A model generated the notes under the pieces. That model did not search any database and was not told the DNA's origin. It saw only the letters and a program-made list of their open reading frames with translations. The position numbers and the translations under genes are program-made. From Methyloligella sp. GL2 (GTDB taxonomy: Bacteria > Pseudomonadota > Alphaproteobacteria > Rhizobiales > Methyloligellaceae), in NCBI RefSeq assembly GCF_013341275.1, contig NZ_CP054476.1:620001-684000 (forward strand): a stretch of DNA of 64,000 bases, in the 5' to 3' direction. Shown in pieces: positions 17,488 to 25,350 of the stretch (its first letter is position 1; each line of letters starts with the position of its first letter).

Positions 17488-19366
17488 AGAGCGTTCCTCC
17501 CGCCGTGGTGTAGTCGGGCAGATCCCGCATGGCATTGACGAAGCCGAGCGCGGACGTGCCGTCGCGCGGATCGAGATTGCCGGCCACGATGGCACCGGAC
17601 CAGCCGCCGACACCGGAGAGAACGGCGACATATTGCTTGCCGTCGGGCCCCTTCCAAGTGGTGGGCTGGCTGATGATGCCGGAGTCGGTCTTGAACTTCC
17701 AAAGCTCCTTGCCGTTGCGGGCATCGACGGCTTTGAACCAGCGGTCCATGGTGCCGTAGAAGACGACATCGCCGGCGGTGACCACGGCGCCGCTCCAAGC
17801 CGGGAAGCGCTCTTTGATGCTCCAGACTTCCTTGCCCTTGGCGAGATCCCAGGCGGAGAACTCACCGCGGTTGCCGCCGGGGCCAGGCTTCATCCACACA
17901 TCGGCGCCGACATAAGGCGTGCCGGCGATATAGCCGACCGAGACTTCCTTATGGTCCATGCACAGATTGTTGTGGGGCAGGTAGAGCAGGCCGGTCTTCG
18001 GCGAATAGGCCGAAGGCTGCCAGTCCTTGGCGCCCGGTGCTGCGGGGCAGAGATCCTTCACCACCTCGCCGATTTCCGGCTCACCGTCCCGGGCCCACTT
18101 AATCTCGCCGGTCTTCAGGTCGACACCCTTCGACGTGGTGATATGGGCGTAGGGCTCAGCGGAGAGCAGCTCGCCGTTCACGCGGTCGATGATGTACATG
18201 TAGCCGTTGCGGTCGGGGTGGACGAGGACTTTGCGCTTCTTGCCCTTCCAGGTCATGTCGAGAAGCATGTTCTCGTTCACCGCATCGTAGTCGTTCCAGT
18301 CATGCGGGCTGAGCTGGTAGTACCAGAGCGCTTCGCCGGTATTGGCGTCGCGGGCAAAAATGCCGGCGGTCCACAGATTATCGCCAGGGCGCATAGAAGC
18401 ATTCCACGGACCCGGATTGGACACGCCGTGATAGACGATGTTCAGCTCCGCGTCGTAGGAGACCCAGCCCCAGCCGGACCCGCCGCCATGTTTCCACATG
18501 CCTTCGGGCCAGGACGAGACGCCTAGGTCTTTGCCCTTATAGCGGTCGTAGAACGGCTTGAACTTCTCGCCGATCTTCACGTCGGTGTCGGGGCCGGTGT
18601 TGTAGGCCTTCCAGAGCAGCTTGCCGGTCTCCTTGTCCAGCGCGGCCACCCAGCCATGCACGCCCATCTCGCCGCCGGAATTGCCGACGATGATTTTGTC
18701 GCCGGCGATTTGCGGGGCCATGGTCATGGTCTCACCCATCTCGATCTTGCCGAGAGGGGTGCGCCAGAGCTCCTTGCCGGTCTCGGCATCGAGCGCGACG
18801 GTGGTCGCGTTCAACGTGTTGAAGAACACCTTGCCGTCCGAAAAGGTCGGACCGCGATTGACGACGTCACAGCAGGCCACGCCTTGAGCGGCGAGCGGCT
18901 GCTGCGGGGTGTAGCTCCATTTCAGCGGTGCGCCCGGCTTGGTGAGGTCGAGGGCGTAAAGGTGGTTCGGATAGGAGGTGACGACGTAGAGCGTGCCGTC
19001 GACGACAAGAGGCACCGCCTCCTGGCCGCGATTCACGCCGAGGGAGAAGGTGAAAGCAACCTGCAGGTCCTTGGCGTTTTCGGGGGTGATTTGATCGAGC
19101 TCGCTGAAGCGGGTCAGCGCGCTGGTCTTGCCAGGCATCGACCAGTTCGGATCGGCCTGATCCTTGGCGGCAAAGGCGGGGATTTCCGGCCGGCCGTTTT
19201 CCGACGTGTCGCCTTCGGGCTTGGGCGTTTCCGTGCTGGAAGCCTCTTCGGCGGCAGTGTCATCGTCTTGCTGCGCGTATACGGGCAGCGGGGAAAGAAC
19301 GAGGGTGGCAAGGAGTGCGAAAACTACCCCTGCCTTCGTTCCGGAATTGGAAAAAGTAAGCTGCAT
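17459..19366 (-). CDS. xoxF: PQQ-dependent lanthanide methanol dehydrogenase XoxF
   Basis: A 635-residue periplasmic quinoprotein oxidising methanol with PQQ. Signal peptide about 1-31. Vicinal C165-C166 (GVACCD) is the disulfide over PQQ; E233 (GGEMG), N317 (SNPGPW) and D359 fit the metal and catalytic positions, and D361, two residues after the catalytic Asp (NDYDAVNE), is the extra ligand marking lanthanide-type enzymes rather than calcium MxaF. Tryptophan-docking repeats recur. Residues 32-63 form an acidic Thr/Ser/Glu-rich stretch not usual in the family. The ATG at 19366 follows AGGAGG and gives a clean signal peptide; the open frame is 30 codons longer. Sub-clade not determined. Confidence 0.94.
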   Translation of the reverse strand: MQLTFSNSGTKAGVVFALLATLVLSPLPVYAQQDDDTAAEEASSTETPKPEGDTSENGRPEIPAFAAKDQADPNWSMPGKTSALTRFSELDQITPENAKDLQVAFTFSLGVNRGQEAVPLVVDGTLYVVTSYPNHLYALDLTKPGAPLKWSYTPQQPLAAQGVACCDVVNRGPTFSDGKVFFNTLNATTVALDAETGKELWRTPLGKIEMGETMTMAPQIAGDKIIVGNSGGEMGVHGWVAALDKETGKLLWKAYNTGPDTDVKIGEKFKPFYDRYKGKDLGVSSWPEGMWKHGGGSGWGWVSYDAELNIVYHGVSNPGPWNASMRPGDNLWTAGIFARDANTGEALWYYQLSPHDWNDYDAVNENMLLDMTWKGKKRKVLVHPDRNGYMYIIDRVNGELLSAEPYAHITTSKGVDLKTGEIKWARDGEPEIGEVVKDLCPAAPGAKDWQPSAYSPKTGLLYLPHNNLCMDHKEVSVGYIAGTPYVGADVWMKPGPGGNRGEFSAWDLAKGKEVWSIKERFPAWSGAVVTAGDVVFYGTMDRWFKAVDARNGKELWKFKTDSGIISQPTTWKGPDGKQYVAVLSGVGGWSGAIVAGNLDPRDGTSALGFVNAMRDLPDYTTAGGTLYAFTLPDNE

Positions 19367-19514
19367 TAATGTCCTCCTGGAGGTGCCAACATATGCGGAG
19401 GACGCTGGTTCCGGCAGGTGACGATGTTTGCGTTTTGTCGCGGTTCGGTGGGGCATAAGAGCGCGATTTTTCCCAGACGCACCGCTTGCAGTTCACGTCT
19501 TAGGCTGCTTTAAA

Positions 19515-19535
19515 TCATAACTCTAAAAGTCATGT
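19515..19535. promoter_or_regulatory. Imperfect AT-rich palindrome between xoxF and the pseudoazurin gene
   Basis: In the 224-base divergent region, TCATAACT and AGTCATGT form an imperfect inverted repeat (six of eight pairs) around five bases. It is the most AT-rich part of the gap and could be an operator or promoter for either direction. Evidence is weak. Confidence 0.25.
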
Positions 19536-19590
19536 TTTTTGGCGCAGACGGCAGAAGGCCGATCGCGCCGTTCCAGGGAGGAAAATCTGC

Positions 19591-20046
19591 ATGGTTTCAC
19601 GCATTATCCCGGTGCTGTTTGCCGGGTTCGCCGTTCTCTGTCTTTCCGTATCGGGCGCAGCTGCGGCCGAGCACGTTATCGAGATGCTGAATGATGGCGG
19701 GGACGGGCAATACATGGTGTTCAAGCCCGACTATCTGGAGGTCGAGGTGGGCGACACGATCAAGTTCGAGCCGGTGGATCCCGGCCATAACGCCGTGACG
19801 ATCCCCGAGGTTTGGCCGGAGGGTGTGCCGCATGTGGAGGGCGAGATCAGCGAGCCTGTTTCCTTCACCGTGGAGAAGGAAGGCGTCTACGGCATCAAAT
19901 GCGTGCCGCACTTTATGATGGGCATGATCGCGCTGATCGTCGCCGGCGAGCCGGTGAACGCCGCGCAGGCGGAAAGCTTCGAGGTGCCGGCGATGGGCAA
20001 GGAGCGCTACGACTCGATCAAGAGCAAGCTCGAAGCGGACGAGTAG
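19591..20046 (+). CDS. paz: Pseudoazurin-type blue copper protein
   Basis: A 151-residue periplasmic electron carrier. Signal peptide about 1-26 (SVSGAAAAEH). The mature start EHVIEMLNDGGDGQYMVFKPDYLEVEVGDTI is pseudoazurin-like. Type 1 copper ligands are visible: His in GHNAVTI, then Cys, His and Met in KCVPHFMMGM. It diverges from xoxF, and pseudoazurin may carry electrons from periplasmic dehydrogenases to terminal reductases; the link with XoxF here is inferred from position only. A strong GGGAGGA precedes the ATG. Confidence 0.9.
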   Translation: MVSRIIPVLFAGFAVLCLSVSGAAAAEHVIEMLNDGGDGQYMVFKPDYLEVEVGDTIKFEPVDPGHNAVTIPEVWPEGVPHVEGEISEPVSFTVEKEGVYGIKCVPHFMMGMIALIVAGEPVNAAQAESFEVPAMGKERYDSIKSKLEADE

Positions 20047-20064
20047 TCCGCTCTCGGGCAAGCA

Positions 20065-20092
20065 TGGGGCCGGCGCCCTGCGGCCGGCCCCA
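20065..20092. terminator. GC-rich hairpin between convergent genes
   Basis: TGGGGCCGG pairs perfectly with CCGGCCCCA across a ten-base loop, placed between the convergent pseudoazurin and SMR exporter genes. It could act in both directions, but neither side has a clear T run. Confidence 0.4.
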
Positions 20093-20107
20093 ACCGGGGC
20101 TTTACGT

Positions 20108-20428
20108 CTAGCTGGTCGAGGTCAGCTTCAGGCCGATCACACCCACCACCACCAGCAGCATGCTGCCGATGCGCACCGCCGTCAGCGGCTCGTTGAGCAG
20201 GACGAAGCCGGCCAGCACGGTGCCGATGGCGCCGATACCCATCCAGGTCAGATAAGCGGTTCCCAGCGGCAGGCTGCGCATCGCGGTCGACAGCAGCACC
20301 ACGGAGATCGCCATGGTGCTGAAGGCGATGAGCGTCGGGGCGAGCTTGGTGAAGCCATCGGATTGCTTCATGGTGTAAGCCCAGACGACCTCGAAAAGGC
20401 CGGCGATGATCAGATAGACCCAAGCCAT
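20108..20428 (-). CDS. Small multidrug resistance family exporter (SugE/Gdx-like)
   Basis: A 106-residue, four-helix SMR protein. The key Glu is in AGLFEVVWAYTMK (E13); PLGTAYLTWMGIGAIGTVLAGF matches the signature of SMR proteins, and the SugE/Gdx branch in particular has this G-T-A-Y...G-I-G-A pattern. Members exchange protons for guanidinium or quaternary ammonium ions. The ATG at 20428 matches the family N-terminus MAWVYL; the open frame extends upstream without similarity. A GC-rich hairpin (20450-20475) lies just before the start, but I could not recognise a guanidine riboswitch. Confidence 0.85.
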   Translation of the reverse strand: MAWVYLIIAGLFEVVWAYTMKQSDGFTKLAPTLIAFSTMAISVVLLSTAMRSLPLGTAYLTWMGIGAIGTVLAGFVLLNEPLTAVRIGSMLLVVVGVIGLKLTSTS

Positions 20429-20581
20429 CGGTGCACCCGTTTGCCTAGCCAGGGGCCGCGGGTGCGGTCCCCCTGTGAGAGGGAGAATGATTGTCGGGGC
20501 AGAGATGACCGAGCCCGTCCACAAGATCAAGGGATGGCGTTAATTTGCCGCCACCCCTTCCAGTGACGGAGAGCGAGGCGG

Positions 20582-22105
20582 CTAGGCGTTTCGCTGCTGG
20601 CGCCGACGCCCATGCTCCGCGCCCGCCTGCCGGCTAAGGGCATGAGAGAGCTGCCGCATGGCGCTCTCAGCCCGATGCGGATCGAGGGCGGCAAAGCCGA
20701 GCAGCCAGCCGGCGCGCTTCTGCTTTCCAAGATAGAGACGGCTTAGGGTCGGCAGCTCGATGCCTGCCGCGGCGGCGATGCGCACGGTTTCCGCCTCGTC
20801 CAGTCCTTCGCGCAAATAGGCCGCCATATGCAGCCCGCCCGCCGGATGCACGGGGTCGGCGAAAGGCGAGAGATGTCTGTCGAAGGCCTCCAGGAAATTG
20901 TCGCGGCGGGCGCGGTAGAGCTCGCGCATGCGGCGGATATAGGCGGTGAAATGCCCCTCGCGCATGAAGGCGGCGAGCACGGCCTGGGCGATCGGCGCGG
21001 TGTGGCCGTCGATCAGTGTGCGCCCGGCGACGAAGGCGGGAACGAGGCTCTCGGGCAGGACGATATAGGCGAGGCGGATGCCCGGAAACAGCACCTTGGA
21101 GAAGGTGCCCAGATACAGCACGCGGCCCGCGTGATCGAGGCCTTGGATGGCGGCGATGGGGCGGCTGTCATAGCGGTATTCGCTGTCGTAATCGTCCTCG
21201 ATGATCCAGCCGTTCGTCGCTTCCGCCCAGCGGATCAATCCGAGGCGGCGCTCCAGGCTGAGCGTCGCGCCGGTGGGATATTGGTGCGAGGGGGTGACGT
21301 AGACGGCGCGGGCCTCCAGGGCCGCGCTGGGCAGTGCATCGCCGATCAGCCCTTCCGCATCGACCGGGACGGGCGCGAGATTGAGCCCGGCATTGCGGAA
21401 GGCGAGACGCGCGCCGTGGAAGCCCGGCTCCTCCATGGCGAGGCTGTCGCCGGCATCCAGCAAGAGTGTGGCGATCAGGCCGAGCGCCTGCTGCGAGCTG
21501 TTGAGCACGACGATCCGATCTGCGGTGCATTGCACGCCGCGATGGGCGGCGAGATAGGCGGCGATCTCTTGGCGAAGATCGGCGCGGCCCATGGGCTCGG
21601 CATAGAGCAAGGCTTCGCGCGCGCTTGCCTGACGGTGGTCTGCGAGCACCCGCGCGGTCAGCTTGCGCCAGGTCTCCAAGGGGAATTGCTGGATATCGGG
21701 GAGGATGACGAAGGGATGGGCGTCGCGATGATCGGGCGCGCCGCCGCTTTGCGCGATCTCCTTACCGCGGCGGGAGAGCACGGCTTCGGGCTTCGGCGAG
21801 ATGTAAGGCTTTCGCGGGCTGGCGAGGAGTCCCGGCTCGATGGCGGCAACGAAGCTGCCGCTGCCGAGGCGCCGTTCGATATAGCCCTCCGCCTCGAGCT
21901 GCTGATAGGCGCTCTCCACCGTGTCGCGGGCGAGCTTCGCCTCGCTTGCCAGAAGCCGGCTGGAGGGCAGGCGGTCGCCTTCGCGCACATGCCCCTCGGC
22001 GATCAGGCGGCGGATGGCGTTTTGCAGCCGCACCGTCAGCGGAGCGCCGGGCGCCTGGTTCTGATCCAGGAAGGTGATTAGCTTAAGGGCGGTCTTCCTT
22101 CGCAT
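20582..22105 (-). CDS. MocR/PdxR-type transcriptional regulator with aminotransferase domain
   Basis: A 507-residue protein with an N-terminal GntR winged helix (PLTVRLQNAIRRLIAEGHV, LPSSRLLA, YQQLEAEGYIERRLGSGSFV) and a C-terminal fold-type I aminotransferase domain. The PLP lysine is in LGTFSKVLFPGIRLAY. MocR proteins use the PLP domain as effector sensor and often control the divergent gene. Here that is the molybdopterin oxidoreductase, with a palindrome at 22128-22155 between them. The ATG at 22105 is preferred to an in-frame TTG at 22129, which falls inside the palindrome. Confidence 0.88.
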   Translation of the reverse strand: MRRKTALKLITFLDQNQAPGAPLTVRLQNAIRRLIAEGHVREGDRLPSSRLLASEAKLARDTVESAYQQLEAEGYIERRLGSGSFVAAIEPGLLASPRKPYISPKPEAVLSRRGKEIAQSGGAPDHRDAHPFVILPDIQQFPLETWRKLTARVLADHRQASAREALLYAEPMGRADLRQEIAAYLAAHRGVQCTADRIVVLNSSQQALGLIATLLLDAGDSLAMEEPGFHGARLAFRNAGLNLAPVPVDAEGLIGDALPSAALEARAVYVTPSHQYPTGATLSLERRLGLIRWAEATNGWIIEDDYDSEYRYDSRPIAAIQGLDHAGRVLYLGTFSKVLFPGIRLAYIVLPESLVPAFVAGRTLIDGHTAPIAQAVLAAFMREGHFTAYIRRMRELYRARRDNFLEAFDRHLSPFADPVHPAGGLHMAAYLREGLDEAETVRIAAAAGIELPTLSRLYLGKQKRAGWLLGFAALDPHRAESAMRQLSHALSRQAGAEHGRRRQQRNA

Positions 22106-22127
22106 AAGCGGTCTGCTTGGAGCTTCC

Positions 22128-22155
22128 AAAGTGGTGGGGTCTGCCAGACCACTTT
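22128..22155. promoter_or_regulatory. Nested palindrome, probable MocR operator
   Basis: AAAGTGGT and ACCACTTT form a perfect 8-base inverted repeat spaced by 12 bases; inside it and overlapping its right arm, GGTCTGCCAGACC (22138-22150) is itself a palindrome. The site lies in the 99-base gap between the divergent MocR-type regulator and the molybdopterin oxidoreductase, the classic place for autoregulation and activation of the neighbour. Confidence 0.6.
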
Positions 22156-22204
22156 AACGCTAGGCTCAACCCACAAGAAACGGAATCTGCGCATTGAGGC
22201 CGGC

Positions 22205-24220
22205 ATGCTCGATACGGTGGTGAAGACGACGTGTCCGCGGGATTGCTACGACGCCTGCGGGATCAGCGTGGTGGTGCGCGATGGCGCCATCCACAAGGTG
22301 AAGGGCGATCCGGACCATCATGTCACGCGCGGCAAGCTCTGCCAGAAATGCGCCATTGCCTATAACGGGGCGTTTCTCGACGAGGGCCAGCGCGTCGCCT
22401 TTCCGCTGAAGCGGATTGGGCCGAAGGGCGAGGGGCAGTTCCAGGCAGTGAGCTGGGAGACGGCGTTCGACGATATTTCGCGGCGCCTGCAAGTCATTCT
22501 CGCCGGGCACGATGCGCGCTCGATCATTCACACCCATTACACCGGCACGGTCTCGATGATCGCCGGCTGGTTTCCGATCCGCTTCTTCAACCGGCTCGGG
22601 GCGACGGAAGTCGATCCCGATACGATCTGCAACAAGGCGGGCCATGTGGTGCTGGAGCATATGTTCGGCACCTCGCTTACCGGGTTCGATCCGCGCCAGC
22701 TGCGCGACGCCAAATCGCTGCTGGTCTGGGGCGGCAATCCCTCGGCCACGGCGCCGCATATGCACGACGACTGGATCCGCTCGGAGAGCGTGCCGCTGAT
22801 CGTGATCGACCCGATCGCCCATGAGACGGCGCAGGATGCCGATCTTCATTTGCAGCTGAAGCCGGGGAGCGATGCGGCGCTGGCCTTCGGGATGCTGCAT
22901 GTGATGGCGCGGGAAGGGGCGCTCGACCGAGAGTTCCTTGATGCGCATACGGTGGGCTTCGAGCTGGTGATGCCGGCCATTGAGGCGGCGACGCCCGAGG
23001 TCACCGAAGCCAAGACCGGCGTGCCGGCGGCGTTGATCGAAGAGGCCGCGCTGCTGTTCGCTTCCGGCCCTTCGCTGCTCTGGCTGGGCCAGGGCATGCA
23101 GCGCCAGCCGCGCGGCGGCAATGCGTTCCGGGCGGCGGTGCTGCTCAGCGTGGCGACGGGCTATCTCGGCCAGGCGGGGGCAGGCTTCTGCTACATGAAC
23201 GGGGCGGAGACGCGCGGCGTCGACGACGAGTTCTTGAGCGGGCCGGAGCTGCGCAAGGATGGCGGCGCCAGCATCAGCCATATCGATCTCGCCGCGACCT
23301 TGTCGCATCCGGCGCGGGCGACGGCGCTGTTCACCTGGAACAACAATGTGCTCGCCTCCAGCCCGGCTCAGGACAAGCTGCGCGAGGCGCTGGCGCGGGA
23401 GGATCTGTTCACCGTGGTGGTCGATCTGTTCCGCACTGATACGGCGGCCTATGCCGATTACGTTTTGCCGGCGGCGAGCTTCTTCGAGTTCGACGATCTG
23501 GTGTTCCCGTATTTCAACAACACCATGTCGGCGCAGGCGAAGGCGGTGGAGCCGGTGGGCGAGGCGCTGCCCAATCAGGAAATCTTCCGCCGCCTGTCTC
23601 TGGCCATGGGTTTTACCGAGCCGCAGCTCTATGAGAGCGATGTGGCGATGCTGCGACGGCTGATCGCGCAGACTTCGTTCGAGGGGAGCTTCGACGATCT
23701 GAAGGCGGCCGGTACGGTGGAGCTCTGCGAGCCGCTGATCCAGTTCGAAGAACTCAATTTCGCGACGCCGTCGGGCAAGATCGAGGTGGCCTGCGAAAGC
23801 CTGGCCGAGATGGGCCAGCCCTTGGTGCCGGAGGCCCATGCCGATCAAGCCCCCGAGGCTGGCTGGCTGCGAGTGCTGTCGCCGGCCTCGCCCTGGCTGA
23901 TGAATTCCACCTATTGCAACGACGCCAAGATCCAGTCGCGCTTGGGCACGCCGAAAGTGTTCCTCGCCGAGACGGAGCTTGCGCGCCGCGGGCTGAAGCA
24001 CGGCGATCAGGTGATCTTGCGCAACGCCACGGGCGCCTTGAGGCTGGAGGCCTCGCTCTCCGGCGACGTGCCGGAAGGGGTGGCGCTGGTGCATAAGGGG
24101 CGCTGGCTCGGCAGCTCGCATAAAGACGCCAATGTGAATGTGCTGAATGCCGGGCTGAAGGCCGATGTCGCCGACAGCACCGCGGTGCACGGCGTGCTGG
24201 CGGAGCTGGTGCGCGCCTAA
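22205..24220 (+). CDS. Molybdopterin (bis-MGD) oxidoreductase of the DMSO reductase superfamily
   Basis: A 671-residue, apparently cytosolic enzyme: no twin-arginine or other signal peptide. An N-terminal [4Fe-4S] site is seen as C10-x3-C14-x3-C18 and C46 (TTCPRDCYDACG ... GKLCQKCA). The molybdopterin domain follows (LLVWGGNPSATAPHMH), with a C-terminal dinucleotide-binding barrel starting near WLRVLSPASPWLMNSTY. At the usual metal-ligand position I see NKAG with no clear Cys or selenocysteine, so the ligand is uncertain. The substrate is unknown. It faces the MocR regulator and is followed after 81 bases by a glutamine amidotransferase. Confidence 0.82.
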   Translation: MLDTVVKTTCPRDCYDACGISVVVRDGAIHKVKGDPDHHVTRGKLCQKCAIAYNGAFLDEGQRVAFPLKRIGPKGEGQFQAVSWETAFDDISRRLQVILAGHDARSIIHTHYTGTVSMIAGWFPIRFFNRLGATEVDPDTICNKAGHVVLEHMFGTSLTGFDPRQLRDAKSLLVWGGNPSATAPHMHDDWIRSESVPLIVIDPIAHETAQDADLHLQLKPGSDAALAFGMLHVMAREGALDREFLDAHTVGFELVMPAIEAATPEVTEAKTGVPAALIEEAALLFASGPSLLWLGQGMQRQPRGGNAFRAAVLLSVATGYLGQAGAGFCYMNGAETRGVDDEFLSGPELRKDGGASISHIDLAATLSHPARATALFTWNNNVLASSPAQDKLREALAREDLFTVVVDLFRTDTAAYADYVLPAASFFEFDDLVFPYFNNTMSAQAKAVEPVGEALPNQEIFRRLSLAMGFTEPQLYESDVAMLRRLIAQTSFEGSFDDLKAAGTVELCEPLIQFEELNFATPSGKIEVACESLAEMGQPLVPEAHADQAPEAGWLRVLSPASPWLMNSTYCNDAKIQSRLGTPKVFLAETELARRGLKHGDQVILRNATGALRLEASLSGDVPEGVALVHKGRWLGSSHKDANVNVLNAGLKADVADSTAVHGVLAELVRA

Positions 24221-24301
24221 GGCTCTGGCGAGAGGCATCGTTTCGAGGCAGAGTTCCGCCGCCCCAAAACGCCGAAAATCCGAAACCCATCAGGAGAAAT
24301 T

Positions 24302-25039
24302 ATGAAGGCCATCGTTCTGCAGCATCTGCCCATCGAGCATCCGGGCATCTTCCGGGATTTCTTCGCCGAGGACGGGATCGAGATCACCACGGTGGAGCTG
24401 GAGCAGGGGGAGGAGATCCCCGATCTTGCGCCATTCGACTTCATGGTGGTGATGGGCGGCCCGCAGGACGTCTGGCAGGAAGAAGGGTTCCCCTGGTTCG
24501 TGCCGGAGAAGGCGGCGATCGCCAAATTCGTCATGGAGATGAAGCGGCCCTTTATCGGCATGTGCCTCGGCCATCAGCTTCTCGCCGAGGTGGTCGGCGG
24601 CAAGGTGGCGCCGGGCGAAACGCCGGAGGTGGGCGTGCTCAACGTGGAGAAGACCGAGGCGGGCAAGCAGGCGCCCTTCCTGCAGGGCACGGCAGACGTG
24701 ATGCCGGTGCTGCAATGGCACGGCGCGGCGGTGCAGTCGCTGCCCGAGGAGGCGGTGGTGCTGGCCTCGTCGGAAGCCTGCCCGATCCAGATCTTCCGCT
24801 ACGGGACATGCGCCTTCGGGCTGCAATGCCATATCGAGATCACCGAAGAGACGGTGGACGATTGGGCGGTCGTGCCGGAATACGCCGCGGCGCTGGAAAA
24901 GGCGCTTGGCGAAGGCGCGGTCGACGATCTGCGGGGCAAGGTCCAAGAACTGCTGCCGCAGTTCAACCGCGACGCCCGCACCATCTACGACAACTTCAAA
25001 GCCGTTCTTGCGGCGCGGCAGGCCGAGGCCGCGGTCTGA
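24302..25039 (+). CDS. Type 1 glutamine amidotransferase
   Basis: A 245-residue class I amidotransferase-like protein. The nucleophile elbow GMCLGHQLLA contains the catalytic Cys; the partner His and Glu are in LQCHIEI. Stand-alone members of this group resemble GMP-synthase amidotransferase domains and are often annotated as such without a known acceptor. GGAG precedes the ATG. It is on the same strand as the molybdopterin oxidoreductase and may share its transcript; a functional connection is not evident. Confidence 0.85.
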   Translation: MKAIVLQHLPIEHPGIFRDFFAEDGIEITTVELEQGEEIPDLAPFDFMVVMGGPQDVWQEEGFPWFVPEKAAIAKFVMEMKRPFIGMCLGHQLLAEVVGGKVAPGETPEVGVLNVEKTEAGKQAPFLQGTADVMPVLQWHGAAVQSLPEEAVVLASSEACPIQIFRYGTCAFGLQCHIEITEETVDDWAVVPEYAAALEKALGEGAVDDLRGKVQELLPQFNRDARTIYDNFKAVLAARQAEAAV

Positions 25040-25153
25040 GAACGACCGTCGCGCTCAAATCGGGCCTGCAGGCGTAAGACGCTTCTGCGCCAATCACGGC
25101 TTTCGCCAATTTCTTTCGGCTTTTTCCGCAATTCCTTCGTGGATCGGCACTCT

Positions 25154-25208
25154 GGTTACCGAAGAGTTACTTCGCGGTGACCGCCTCCCGGCAGGGTGCT
25201 CGGCGAAA
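25154..25208 (+). promoter_or_regulatory. Three heptamer repeats at 11-base period upstream of the first RTX gene
   Basis: GGTTACC, AGTTACT and GGTGACC start at 25154, 25165 and 25176, exactly 11 bases apart. Fourteen bases after the third repeat comes GTGCTCGGCGAAA (25196-25208). The same parts with the same spacing occur before the second RTX gene (27859-27913), while other upstream sequence differs. The spacing, one helical turn, is that of sites for OmpR/PhoB-type response regulators; the regulator is unknown. The rest of the 310-base gap before the gene holds nothing else I recognise. Confidence 0.65.
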
Positions 25209-25350
25209 ATTGCGTCGGCATGCGATGTGTCCCGCCAGCCGTGCCGGTTGGACACGGGCGAAAAAGACGCAAAACGCCGAAATTTCGAACGTCTGGAAGG
25301 CAGCCTTGCGGTTTCGAATACCGCCGCGAAAGGCTGCAGGGAGGTAAGCA

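Noticed and set aside
20429-20530. Guanidine riboswitch before the SMR exporter
   Set aside because: A GC-rich hairpin (20450-20475) is present, but I could not find the conserved guanidine-I, -II or -III motifs.
22166-24238. 690-residue minus-strand frame opposite the molybdopterin oxidoreductase
   Set aside because: The plus strand carries the Fe-S and molybdopterin motifs; the antisense product is a His/Arg-rich artefact.
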